Part shown: piece by piece, positions 56,767-64,000 of the stretch
Numbering within the stretch: position 1 is the stretch's first letter
Layout: every line of letters begins with the position of its first letter
DNA from: Ectothiorhodospiraceae bacterium 2226
Lineage (GTDB): Bacteria > Pseudomonadota > Gammaproteobacteria > GCA-013348725
DNA length: 64,000 nt
Assembly: GCA_013348725.1 (NCBI GenBank)
Contig: CP054689.1
Coordinates: forward strand, 2,352,501-2,416,500
Direction of reading: 5' to 3'
The notes under the pieces: generated by a model
Databases searched by the model: none
What the model saw: only the letters and a program-made list of their open reading frames with translations
What the model was told of the DNA's origin: nothing
Translations under genes and position numbers: made by a program

Positions 56767-57435
56767 TTACCAGGAACTGAGGTTGTCGCGCCGACGCCGC
56801 AGCCGCGGCAGCAGCAGCCCGAGCACCATGCCGCCGAACAACACCCCGGCGCCGATCAGGAACCATTCCTGCTGCACGCGGCGGTCCAGCAGCGACTTCT
56901 CCTGGCGCACCATGTCGAGGTCCTTCTCCAGCAGCACCGCCCGTTGCATCAACTCCCGGTTGTCCTGCTCAAGTTGCGCCGGACGCGCCGCCACTTCCTG
57001 CAGTCGCGTGAATTCCCCGTCGAGCTTGTTCTTGGCGCTCAGCAGCGCATCGCGCTCACGGCGCAACTCGTCGCGCTCGCCGCTCACCTCGCGATGGGTC
57101 GCCTGCAGTCGCTGATGACTTTCCTGAAGTTCCGCAAGGCGGCGCTCGGCGCGCGCCAGCCGGTCGCGGGCGACGGGCTGATCCACCAGGTATTGGGTGA
57201 GGACCCACCCTTCCAGACCGTCACGGGTGCGCACCCGCACATACTCACCGCTGTCGCCCGCCTCCAGCACGGTGAGCTGGGTGCCGCTCGGCAGCATGCG
57301 CAGGATGCGGAACTGGGTGCTCTGCCCCGCGCGCAGGTGGATGGTCAGCTCGTCGCTGACGTACTGCACACGTTCGGCCGCGGCGGCCGCGCCGGCGCCG
57401 ATCAGCAGGAGGATGATAAGAATGATTCGCGCCAT
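56767..57435 (-). CDS. SH3-domain, coiled-coil, membrane-anchored protein (YgiM/TIGR04211-like)
   Basis: 222 residues: signal (IILIILLLIGAGAAAAA), bacterial SH3 domain (residues 22-88, GEYVRVRTRDGLEGWVLTQYL), long coiled coil (about 90-185), then a C-terminal transmembrane helix (WFLIGAGVLFGGMVLGLLL) and Arg-rich cytosolic end. Function unknown in the family; it may scaffold at the envelope. Located just upstream of the divergently read phoB. Confidence 0.88.
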   Translation of the reverse strand: MARIILIILLLIGAGAAAAAERVQYVSDELTIHLRAGQSTQFRILRMLPSGTQLTVLEAGDSGEYVRVRTRDGLEGWVLTQYLVDQPVARDRLARAERRLAELQESHQRLQATHREVSGERDELRRERDALLSAKNKLDGEFTRLQEVAARPAQLEQDNRELMQRAVLLEKDLDMVRQEKSLLDRRVQQEWFLIGAGVLFGGMVLGLLLPRLRRRRDNLSSW

Positions 57436-57539
57436 GCCGCCGCCGTCTCCGTGGATGAGGAAAAAAACCGATCGCGTATGCTAGTGGACAGGCACGCGGG
57501 TCACTGCGCAGCCACTCACATTTCCGGTCTTCGATTGGT

Positions 57540-57559
57540 GTGTCACACGGCTGTCACAT
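57540..57559 (+). promoter_or_regulatory. Pho box upstream of phoB
   Basis: Two TGTCACA repeats start at 57541 and 57552, 11 bases apart, as in PhoB sites (consensus CTGTCAT-N4-CTGTCA). It is 45 bases before the phoB GTG and suggests autoregulation of phoBR. Confidence 0.85.
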
Positions 57560-57601
57560 TGCGCCGCTGTAATAGCCCGGCAACAAACGGGAGAGAACGC
57601 A

Positions 57602-58288
57602 GTGTCCAAGACGGTACTGGTGGTCGAAGACGAAGGCGCCATTCGAGAGATGCTGACCCTCGTGCTCGAGGACGAGGGTTTCGAGGTGGTGGCGGTGGCG
57701 GACGGGCACCAGGCCCAGGCGGCCTTGGCGCGGCGAGCGCCGGACGTCATTTTGCTCGACTGGATGCTGCCCGGTGTGAGCGGGCTGGAGCTGACGCGGC
57801 GCTGGAAAGGCCAGGCCGACACGTGCGAGATACCGATCATCATGCTCACCGCCCGCCTGGAAGAGGATGACCGCGTGCGCGGGCTGGACGCGGGCGCCGA
57901 CGACTATGTCGGCAAGCCGTTCTCGCCGCGCGAGTTGTTGGCGCGCGTGCGGGCGCAACTGCGCCGGCGCGAGGTGAACCCGACCGAGACCCTGGAGGTC
58001 GACGGCCTCAGTCTCGATGCGGCGGCGCACCGCGTCCGTGCCGACGGGCAGCGCGTCGACCTCGGCCCCACTGAGTATCGCCTGCTGCATTTCTTCATGA
58101 CCCATCCCGAGCGCGTGTACAGCCGCGCGCAGCTGCTCGACCATGTCTGGGGCGGCGACGTGTATATCGAAGAGCGCACCGTGGATGTGCACATCCGTCG
58201 GCTGCGCAAGGCGCTGGAGCCCTATGGGCGCGATCGCTACATCCAGACCGTGCGCGGCAGCGGGTATCGCTTCTCCAAGCAGGTCTGA
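57602..58288 (+). CDS. phoB: Phosphate-regulon response regulator PhoB
   Basis: 228 residues from a GTG at 57602 (GGGAGAG upstream). Receiver domain with phospho-acceptor Asp53 ([10 protein letters not shown]) and Lys in VGKPFSPRE; OmpR-type winged helix ([14 protein letters not shown]). Binds Pho boxes when phosphate is low. Four bases separate it from phoR. Confidence 0.97.
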   Translation: MSKTVLVVEDEGAIREMLTLVLEDEGFEVVAVADGHQAQAALARRAPDVILLDWMLPGVSGLELTRRWKGQADTCEIPIIMLTARLEEDDRVRGLDAGADDYVGKPFSPRELLARVRAQLRRREVNPTETLEVDGLSLDAAAHRVRADGQRVDLGPTEYRLLHFFMTHPERVYSRAQLLDHVWGGDVYIEERTVDVHIRRLRKALEPYGRDRYIQTVRGSGYRFSKQV

Positions 58289-58291
58289 GCG

Positions 58292-59614
58292 TTGAGTAAT
58301 CCCTGGGCCAAGGAGGCGTGGCGGGTCGCCGCCGGGCTCCTCGTACTGCTGCTGCTCGGTTGGTGGAGCGGCGCCTGGGGGCTGCTGCTCTGGTTGGGGC
58401 TGGCCGGATACCTCGCCTGGCACCTCTATCAACTGGCGCGCCTCGAGCGCTGGCTGCGCCTCGGCAAGCACTATCATCCGCCCTCGGCGAGCGGGATTTG
58501 GGACGAGGTCTACTACCAGATCTATCGCCTGCAGCAGCGTAACCGTAAGCGCAAGCGCAAGCTCGCCGCCATGCTGGACCGCTTCCAGGAATCCACCGCC
58601 GCCATGCCGGACCCGACCGTGGTGCTCGGCAAGGGCTGGGACATCCAGTGGATGAACGAGGCCGCCAAACGCACCCTCGGCCTGCACCCCGGCAAGGACG
58701 TCGGCCAGCGCATCGACAACCTGTTGCGTCATCCGACCTTGGTGGCGTTCCTCGAGCAGGGCGACTACACGCGCGCCATCGAAATCCCGTCGCCGCTGGA
58801 CGATCAGGCGCTGCTGTCGATCAACATCGTCCCCTACGGTAAGGACCAGCGCCTGCTGATCGCGCGCGACGTCACGCGCCTGCGCCAGTTGGAGCAGGTG
58901 CGGCGCGATTTCATCGCCAATATCTCGCACGAGCTGCGGACCCCGCTCACCGTGTTCAAGGGCTTCCTGGAGATGATCGTGAGTGCCGGGGACGAAGCCG
59001 CGCGGCGCTGGCAACGCCCGCTTACGCTGATGACGCAGCAGGTCGATCGGATGCACTACCTGGTGGAGCGCCTGTTGTTGCTGTCGCGGTTGGAGACGGG
59101 GCGGCTGCCGTTCAATCCCGCGGCGGTGAATGTCGCCGATATGGTGCGGCGGATCTGCGATGAGGCGCGCGCCCTGAGCGGCGAGCGCGGCCACCGCATC
59201 GAATGCGAGACGACGGACGCGCTGTGGCTCGACGGCAGTAGCGAGGAGTTGCGCAGCGCCTTTTCGAACCTCGTGTTCAACGCCGTGCGCTATACGCCCG
59301 ACGGCGGCGAGATCGCGGTGCGCTGGGCGCGCCGCGGCGAGCAGGGTGTGTTCAGCGTCACCGATAGCGGGGTGGGCATCAGCGCCCTGCATCTGCCGCG
59401 CCTGACGGAGCGCTTCTATCGGGTGGACAGCGCGCGCGACCAGGGCAGCGGCGGCACCGGGCTCGGCCTTGCAATCGTCAAGCACGTGCTCGGTCGTCAC
59501 GGTGCGCACCTGGACATCGCTAGTACGCCGGGCGTGGGCAGCACCTTCAGCTGTGTGTTCCCCGCGGCGGTGCTGCGCGCCGCGCCGCCGGCGGCCGGTG
59601 AAGAAAGGGTTTAG
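58292..59614 (+). CDS. phoR: Phosphate-regulon sensor kinase PhoR
   Basis: 440 residues with a TTG start at 58292: two adjacent N-terminal membrane helices (LLVLLLLGWWSGAWGLLLWLGLAGYL, shown by LLVLLLLGWW and LLLWLGLAGY), a PhoR PAS domain (about 95-190), HisKA (FIANISHELRTPLTV) and HATPase (VFNAVRYTPDGGEI, GTGLGLAIVKHV). No large periplasmic loop, as in enteric PhoR, so phosphate is sensed via the Pst/PhoU complex. Confidence 0.96.
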   Translation: MSNPWAKEAWRVAAGLLVLLLLGWWSGAWGLLLWLGLAGYLAWHLYQLARLERWLRLGKHYHPPSASGIWDEVYYQIYRLQQRNRKRKRKLAAMLDRFQESTAAMPDPTVVLGKGWDIQWMNEAAKRTLGLHPGKDVGQRIDNLLRHPTLVAFLEQGDYTRAIEIPSPLDDQALLSINIVPYGKDQRLLIARDVTRLRQLEQVRRDFIANISHELRTPLTVFKGFLEMIVSAGDEAARRWQRPLTLMTQQVDRMHYLVERLLLLSRLETGRLPFNPAAVNVADMVRRICDEARALSGERGHRIECETTDALWLDGSSEELRSAFSNLVFNAVRYTPDGGEIAVRWARRGEQGVFSVTDSGVGISALHLPRLTERFYRVDSARDQGSGGTGLGLAIVKHVLGRHGAHLDIASTPGVGSTFSCVFPAAVLRAAPPAAGEERV

Positions 59615-59676
59615 CGTGACCTTCGCCTGCCTTTGAAAACGGGCAAGGACCGCCCCTTGTCGTCGCGCGGCGAGGC

Positions 59677-59716
59677 GTCACGCAAGCTTCACCGGCCGGT
59701 CACACGCTTGTCACGT
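59677..59716 (+). promoter_or_regulatory. Tandem Pho boxes upstream of pstS
   Basis: Four 5-base cores of GTCAC (one as TTCAC) begin at 59677, 59688, 59699 and 59710, each exactly 11 bases apart. That is two abutting Pho boxes, so pstS should be strongly PhoB-activated. The last core is 70 bases before the ATG. Confidence 0.9.
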
Positions 59717-59784
59717 GCCGCTGCAACACTGCCCGCGTGGTCTGGGCCCTGCCCGGCAGAGTGTGCAAACCGAGGAGTAACACG

Positions 59785-60765
59785 ATGAAGTTGACCAAGT
59801 GGCTTGTAGGGGGCGTGTTGGCGGGCGCCGTGGCGAGCAGCGGATTGGCCGCCGAAGGCGCGCGCGTCGATGCGAAGCTACCCGAATATCAGCGCGCGAG
59901 CGGCGTGTCTGGGAACTTCTCCAGCATCGGCTCGGACACGCTGAACAACCTGATGACGCTGTGGGCCGAGGAGTTCGGGCGCCATTACCCCAACGTGAAC
60001 GTGCAGATTCAGGGCGCCGGTACCTCCACCGCGCCGCCGGCAATCACCGAAGGCACCGCCAACTTCGGTCCCATGAGCCGCGAGATGCGCCAGAGCGAGA
60101 TCCAGGCCTTCGAGCGGCGTCACGGTTACGCGCCCACGCTGATCCCGGTCGCGATCGACGTGTTGGCGGTGTACGTGCACCGCGACAACCCCATCGAAGG
60201 GCTGAGCATTCCCGAGCTGGACGCGATCTTCTCCGCCACCCGCCGCTGCGGCAGCGCGGGGGACATCACCCGCTGGGGTCAGGTGGGACTGACCGGCGCG
60301 TGGGCCAACCGCGACTTCACGCTCTACAGCCGCAATGCGGTGTCCGGCACCTACGGCTACTTCAAGCAGCATGCGCTGTGCGACGGCGACTTCAAGCCCA
60401 GCATCAACGAGCAGCCGGGTTCGGCCTCGGTGGTGCAGGGGGTGGCCAACTCGCTGAACGGCATCGGCTACTCGGGCATCGGCTACATGACCTCGGGCGT
60501 GAAGGCGATCGGCCTGGCGCGCAACGACGGCGAACAGCCGGTCAAGCCGACCGCGGAGACCGCCGCCGACGGCAGTTATCCGCTGGCCCGCTTCCTGTAC
60601 GTGGCGCTCAACAAGCACCCGAACCGTCCGCTGTCGCCCATGGAGCGCGAGTTCATCAAGCTGGTGATGTCGCGTCAGGGCCAGGAGGTGGTGGTGCGGG
60701 ACGGCTACATCCCGCTGCCTGCGGCCGTCGCCGAGCGGGAACTCAAGAAGCTCGGTATCCAATAG
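59785..60765 (+). CDS. pstS: Phosphate-binding protein PstS
   Basis: 326 residues from ATG at 59785 (GAGGAG upstream) with a signal peptide (GLA-AEG). Phosphate ligands: [17 protein letters not shown], and [12 protein letters not shown]. Two cysteines in the mature part may form a disulfide. No pstC, A, B or phoU follows; the gene is cut off by a terminator, so the rest of the transporter is elsewhere. Confidence 0.95.
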   Translation: MKLTKWLVGGVLAGAVASSGLAAEGARVDAKLPEYQRASGVSGNFSSIGSDTLNNLMTLWAEEFGRHYPNVNVQIQGAGTSTAPPAITEGTANFGPMSREMRQSEIQAFERRHGYAPTLIPVAIDVLAVYVHRDNPIEGLSIPELDAIFSATRRCGSAGDITRWGQVGLTGAWANRDFTLYSRNAVSGTYGYFKQHALCDGDFKPSINEQPGSASVVQGVANSLNGIGYSGIGYMTSGVKAIGLARNDGEQPVKPTAETAADGSYPLARFLYVALNKHPNRPLSPMEREFIKLVMSRQGQEVVVRDGYIPLPAAVAERELKKLGIQ

Positions 60766-60789
60766 ATACCGGGTCAGGTGCGGTAACCG

Positions 60790-60818
60790 ACCGGCGCCCC
60801 AGGGCGCCGGTTTTTCTT
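60790..60818 (+). terminator. Intrinsic terminator after pstS
   Basis: ACCGGCGCCC-CA-GGGCGCCGGT (60790-60811) followed by TTTTCTTT. Ends pstS alone, ahead of the convergent unknown gene. Confidence 0.9.
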
Positions 60819-60826
60819 TACGGCCC

Positions 60827-62479
60827 CTAGAGCGCGACGACGACCAGGATCGTCATCAACGCCAGTATGAGCAGGGCACCCGCCACCGCCAGCGGATTGC
60901 GGTGCATCAACTGATAGATCATCAGATTGATCGGGCCGACCGGCCGGGAGCGCGCGAGCAGGGGCCGGATATCGCGTTCGAAGGTCTCCGGCGTGTAGAA
61001 GGGGGTGCCGTAGCCGCTGCGTAGCAGAACCGCGACCGGTCCGTAGGTGATCAGCCGCTTGTCGTGCAGGCTCTCCTCCGGCGGAATCTGCAGCACCTGC
61101 CCGCGGTGATCGCGTAGGTACATTAGGCTTCCCCGGCGGCCGATGCGGTTGCGCAGCGCCTGGCGCATCGGGCCGAGCAACAAGGGTGTCGCGAGCATCA
61201 GCCCGCCGAGCAACAGGCCGAGGCGCCACAGGATGTCGGGATCTACCGGAGCGGACAGCCTGAACAGGAGCAGGGTCGCGATGACGATGCCGATTAAGCC
61301 GACGCCCTGCAGAAGCGCCCCGAGCTTGAGCATGCGCTCCAGGCGCTGCATCGCCGCGGCATCGGGTTCGATCCAACGCACCAAGGGGTAGCGATCGGCG
61401 GGCGCGAAATGGGTCGTGGGGCTAGTTCTTCCCGTGGGGGACGTGGTACCACGCGCGTCCGCCCGCACAATGAGGACCCCGATCCCTAACACCGTGAAGC
61501 CGAGCACGAGTGCGGCGATGAAGGCATGGTCGCCCCGCCGCAACGCGGCGGCGCGCTGTTCGGCGCGTTCTGCCAATGCCTCCGCAAAAGCCCCATTGCC
61601 AAAGGGTGCGGCCGTCAGCGCGTCGGGGTCGATCGCGTACAAGGCGATGCCCGCCCGATCGGCCACGATCATGCGCTCGCCGAAGCGCACGACGGCGCTC
61701 AGGTTGGCGGTCGCCGGCAGCGCGACGGGGATGGGGGGATCCTCCGGGGAATCGTGGACGCGCAACTCGCCGTCGTTGAGCCAGCCGTCTGCGTGCAGGA
61801 TCCAGAGCCGGTCGGCGGGACCGACGGCGAAGGTGGTGGGCCGCCGCCCGGCGCCCGCGCTGAGGTAGCGGCGCTCGTGGATCAGCTCCTGCTCGGTGAG
61901 GCTGAAGACGTCGAGGCGCTGGCGTCTGGTGTTGGCCACCAGCAGGCGCTCGTCGGCGGTCAGTGCGATGCGGTTGGGGTACTCCAGCACGACGGGTGCC
62001 TGAAGGTGCTGCGTCCCGCCCTCCGGCGTGTGCAGCAACAGTCGGTGGCTGCGGGTGTCGGCGATGAACAGCCGCCCGCTCGCTTCGTCCAGGTGGAACT
62101 TGAAGGTGCCGACGAAGGTGGAGTCGTCGGCCTCGAACAGCGTGGCGCAGGCGCCACGTGCGGGATCGCAGCGCAGGATGCGCTTGTCGGCGGCATCGCC
62201 GATCAGCACCTCGCCACCGGCGAGCACCTGCAGATCGGCCGTGATGCCACGGATGCCCAAGCTCGTCAACGCGACCTCGTGCACGGATTGACCCTGCTCA
62301 TCCGCGCAGTGCAAGGTGTCGCCCAGTACCGTGCAGAGCAACCCATCGGCGGCGGCCAGCAGTTCCGGCCCCTGTAACGTCGAGGCGGTGTTGCCGGCTG
62401 TTGCGCGGATGCCGATCGCGCCCAGCAACGCGAGCGTCAGCAGGACGGCTAGCGCGTTCTGTGTCGGTGTGCCTTTCAT
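60827..62479 (-). CDS. Beta-propeller membrane protein of unknown function
   Basis: 550 residues from ATG at 62479 (GAGAGTGG upstream; another ATG at 62494). An N-terminal membrane segment, an extracytoplasmic beta-propeller of NHL/SMP-like repeats (residues 30-290, including DEASGRLFIADTRSHRLL and LTADERLLVANTRRQ), then a membrane helix (FIAALVLGFTVLGIGVLIV), two more (LLQGVGLIGIVIATLLLF; ILWRLGLLLGGLMLATPLLL) and one at the C-terminus. I do not recognise the family; the architecture suggests a ligand or protein sensor. Confidence 0.75.
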   Translation of the reverse strand: MKGTPTQNALAVLLTLALLGAIGIRATAGNTASTLQGPELLAAADGLLCTVLGDTLHCADEQGQSVHEVALTSLGIRGITADLQVLAGGEVLIGDAADKRILRCDPARGACATLFEADDSTFVGTFKFHLDEASGRLFIADTRSHRLLLHTPEGGTQHLQAPVVLEYPNRIALTADERLLVANTRRQRLDVFSLTEQELIHERRYLSAGAGRRPTTFAVGPADRLWILHADGWLNDGELRVHDSPEDPPIPVALPATANLSAVVRFGERMIVADRAGIALYAIDPDALTAAPFGNGAFAEALAERAEQRAAALRRGDHAFIAALVLGFTVLGIGVLIVRADARGTTSPTGRTSPTTHFAPADRYPLVRWIEPDAAAMQRLERMLKLGALLQGVGLIGIVIATLLLFRLSAPVDPDILWRLGLLLGGLMLATPLLLGPMRQALRNRIGRRGSLMYLRDHRGQVLQIPPEESLHDKRLITYGPVAVLLRSGYGTPFYTPETFERDIRPLLARSRPVGPINLMIYQLMHRNPLAVAGALLILALMTILVVVAL

Positions 62480-62716
62480 GGTGTCCACTCTCATTCTTGT
62501 TGTTTTTTAGCGGCCTAACAGTACAGGAATCGCGGCGCGCCAGCGAGGCGGGGCTGCCGCGCATCCATGACGGGGGGAGTTGCGCAATGGGCGCGCGCCA
62601 TTGATGCTAGTGACCCCATCGGTCAACGAGGACGTGAGCCGCGGTCGACGCCCCGGTACACGCCCGCCCGCCTCGGCGCGCGCGTCGCGGCGTCCCCTAG
62701 TTCAGCTTGGAGGCGC

Positions 62717-64000
62717 ATGAACCTCGCTCGCCTGGTCAACGTCGAGCCGCACGAAGTCCGCGCGGTGCTTTGGTCGTTCGTCTATTTCTTCGCGTTGCTG
62801 TGCAGCTACTACGTGCTGCGCCCGGTGCGCGACGAAATGGGCATCACCGCGGGCGTGGAGAACCTGCAATGGCTGTTCACCGGCACCTTCATCGCCATGC
62901 TGGTGGCGGTGCCCATCTACGGCTATGCGGTGCGGCGCTTCGCGCGGCGGCGGCTGGTGCCGGTGGTGTACGGCTTCTTCGTGCTCAATCTGCTGGGCTT
63001 TTATGCGCTGTTCCAGTCGCCCGTCCCGCCCGCGTATGTGGCGATGGCGTTCTTCGTCTGGGTGAGCGTGTTCAATCTGTTCGTGGTGTCGGTGTTCTGG
63101 AGCTTCATGGCCGACCTCTACAGCGACGCGCAGGCGCGCCGCTTGTTCGGGTTCATCGCGGCGGGCGGCAGCGCGGGCGCCATCCTCGGTCCCATGATCA
63201 CCACGCTGCTGGCCGTGCCGCTGGGGCCGGTAAACCTGCTCCTGATCTCGGCGGCGCTGCTGCTGGTGGCGACCTTCGCGGTGTCGCGCCTGGGGCGCGG
63301 GGCCCCGGTGCGCGCGCTGAGCGCGGGGGAGCGGGATGCCGTGGAGCGCCCGGTGGGCGGGGGCGTGTTCGCGGGCTTTCGGCTGTTCGTGCGCTCGCCC
63401 TACCTGCTGGGCATCGGCGCCTACATCCTGCTGTACACCACGCTCGCGACCTTTCTCTATTTCCAGCAGGCGCACATCGTGCGCGACGCCTTCGACGACT
63501 CGGCGACCCGCACGGCTGTTTTTGCCGCGGTCGACCTCGCGGTGAACACGCTCACGCTGCTCACGCAGATCTTCATCACCAGCCGCCTGGTGAAGGGGCT
63601 CGGCTTAGGACGCACGCTGGCGCTGGTGCCGGCCTTTCTGCTGTTCGGCTTCGCCGCGCTGGCGGCGGCGCCCGTGCTGGTAACCATCCTCGCGGTGCAG
63701 ATCCTGCGCCGGGCGGGCAACTTCGCCATCGCGCGCCCTGCGCGCGAGATGCTGTTCACCGTGGTATCGCGTGAAGAGAAGTACAAGGCCAAGAGCGTGA
63801 TCGACACGGTGGTCTACCGCGGCGGCGACGCGGTGAGCGGCTGGGCGTTCGCGGGGCTGATGGCGCTGGGGCTCGGCCTCGGCGGGATCGCGCTGGTGGC
63901 CGTGCCGCTGGCGGCGCTATGGTTGGGCGTAGGGCTATGGCTCGGGCGTCGCCAGGAGGCGCTGGGCGGTGCGCGCCGCGCGACAGCGGCGCCGGGTCCG
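62717..64000 (+). CDS. NTP/NDP-translocase-like MFS transporter (3' partial)
   Basis: An open frame that begins at ATG 62717 (GGAGG upstream) and runs past the right edge; 428 codons are visible. It starts MNLARLVNVEPHEVRAVLW and has about 11 membrane helices. Segments YYVLRPVRDEMG, FNLFVVSVFWSFMAD and REEKYKAKSVIDTVVYRGGD are typical of the Tlc/ATP-ADP translocase-like family found also in free-living Proteobacteria, where the substrate is unknown. The missing C-terminus may be short. Confidence 0.88.
   Translation, partial: MNLARLVNVEPHEVRAVLWSFVYFFALLCSYYVLRPVRDEMGITAGVENLQWLFTGTFIAMLVAVPIYGYAVRRFARRRLVPVVYGFFVLNLLGFYALFQSPVPPAYVAMAFFVWVSVFNLFVVSVFWSFMADLYSDAQARRLFGFIAAGGSAGAILGPMITTLLAVPLGPVNLLLISAALLLVATFAVSRLGRGAPVRALSAGERDAVERPVGGGVFAGFRLFVRSPYLLGIGAYILLYTTLATFLYFQQAHIVRDAFDDSATRTAVFAAVDLAVNTLTLLTQIFITSRLVKGLGLGRTLALVPAFLLFGFAALAAAPVLVTILAVQILRRAGNFAIARPAREMLFTVVSREEKYKAKSVIDTVVYRGGDAVSGWAFAGLMALGLGLGGIALVAVPLAALWLGVGLWLGRRQEALGGARRATAAPGP

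Noticed and set aside
62707-63774. A 355-codon open frame on the plus strand in another frame
   Set aside because: Overlaps the MFS transporter, which has clear membrane helices, family motifs and a ribosome site; the other frame is Arg/Ala-rich.

Overview
This 64 kb window comes from a GC-rich gammaproteobacterium with a sulfur-oxidising (thiotrophic) core. It carries a truncated Sox set (soxX-Y-Z-A plus a second soxA) and a complete sulfur-oxidising heterodisulfide-reductase-like (sHdr) locus with its dedicated lipoate-assembly genes. The housekeeping synteny (HAD phosphatase-rppH-ptsP; nrdR-ribD-ribE-ribB-ribH-nusB-thiL; dxs-ispA-xseB; phoB-phoR-pstS) is typical of Gammaproteobacteria. An Ectothiorhodospiraceae/Thioalkalivibrio-like host fits best, but this is inference from gene content; there is no rRNA gene in the window.

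Layout. 1-1153: end of a GCS2-family ligase. 1217-4606 (minus): soxXYZA and a separately promoted second soxA. 4878-6813 (minus): BepA-like protease and a small unknown gene. 7002-20579 (plus): rhodanese, tusA, dsrE2, then shdrC1-B1-A-hyp-C2-B2, lbpA1, dsrE3, lbpA2, lipS1, sLpl, lipT and lipS2, closed by a strong terminator. In the known model, rhodanese/TusA/DsrE proteins pass sulfane sulfur to the sHdr complex, and the lipoate-binding proteins (LbpA) serve as its cofactor carriers; lipS1/sLpl/lipT/lipS2 make and attach that lipoate. 21042-24934: two FadL-like outer-membrane proteins with paralogous promoter regions and an exported protein of unknown function. 24959-25102: a probable structured RNA before glyA. 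25288-31958: glyA, nrdR and the riboflavin/nusB/thiL cluster, in which the RibB protein has a degenerate GTP cyclohydrolase II half (RibBX type). 31962-39740: psd, copper chaperones, galE, folE2, dxs, ispA, xseB.

40016-43064 is an oxidative-stress/iron operon: a near-consensus promoter whose start site is covered by a perfect inverted repeat, then rubrerythrin, a GlpC/HdrD-like Fe-S oxidoreductase, an encapsulated-ferritin-like protein (EncFtn) without any encapsulin shell gene, and a DUF3501 protein. 43158-46247: FecCD/BtuCD-type ABC transporter parts, a PilZ-like protein and an FNR/Anr regulator. 46408-53843: HAD phosphatase, rppH, ptsP, argA, two Slp lipoproteins and argE. 53987-58288 onward: exported aspartyl protease, ilvD, SH3/coiled-coil protein, then phoB-phoR-pstS, each end marked by Pho-box repeats. 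The window ends with an unknown beta-propeller membrane protein and the start of an ATP/ADP-translocase-like MFS transporter that runs off the right edge.

The most unusual items are the shell-less EncFtn operon with its operator, the duplicated soxA, the paired FadL promoters with the unknown exported partner, the structured RNA before glyA, and the compact sHdr/LbpA/lipoate-assembly locus.
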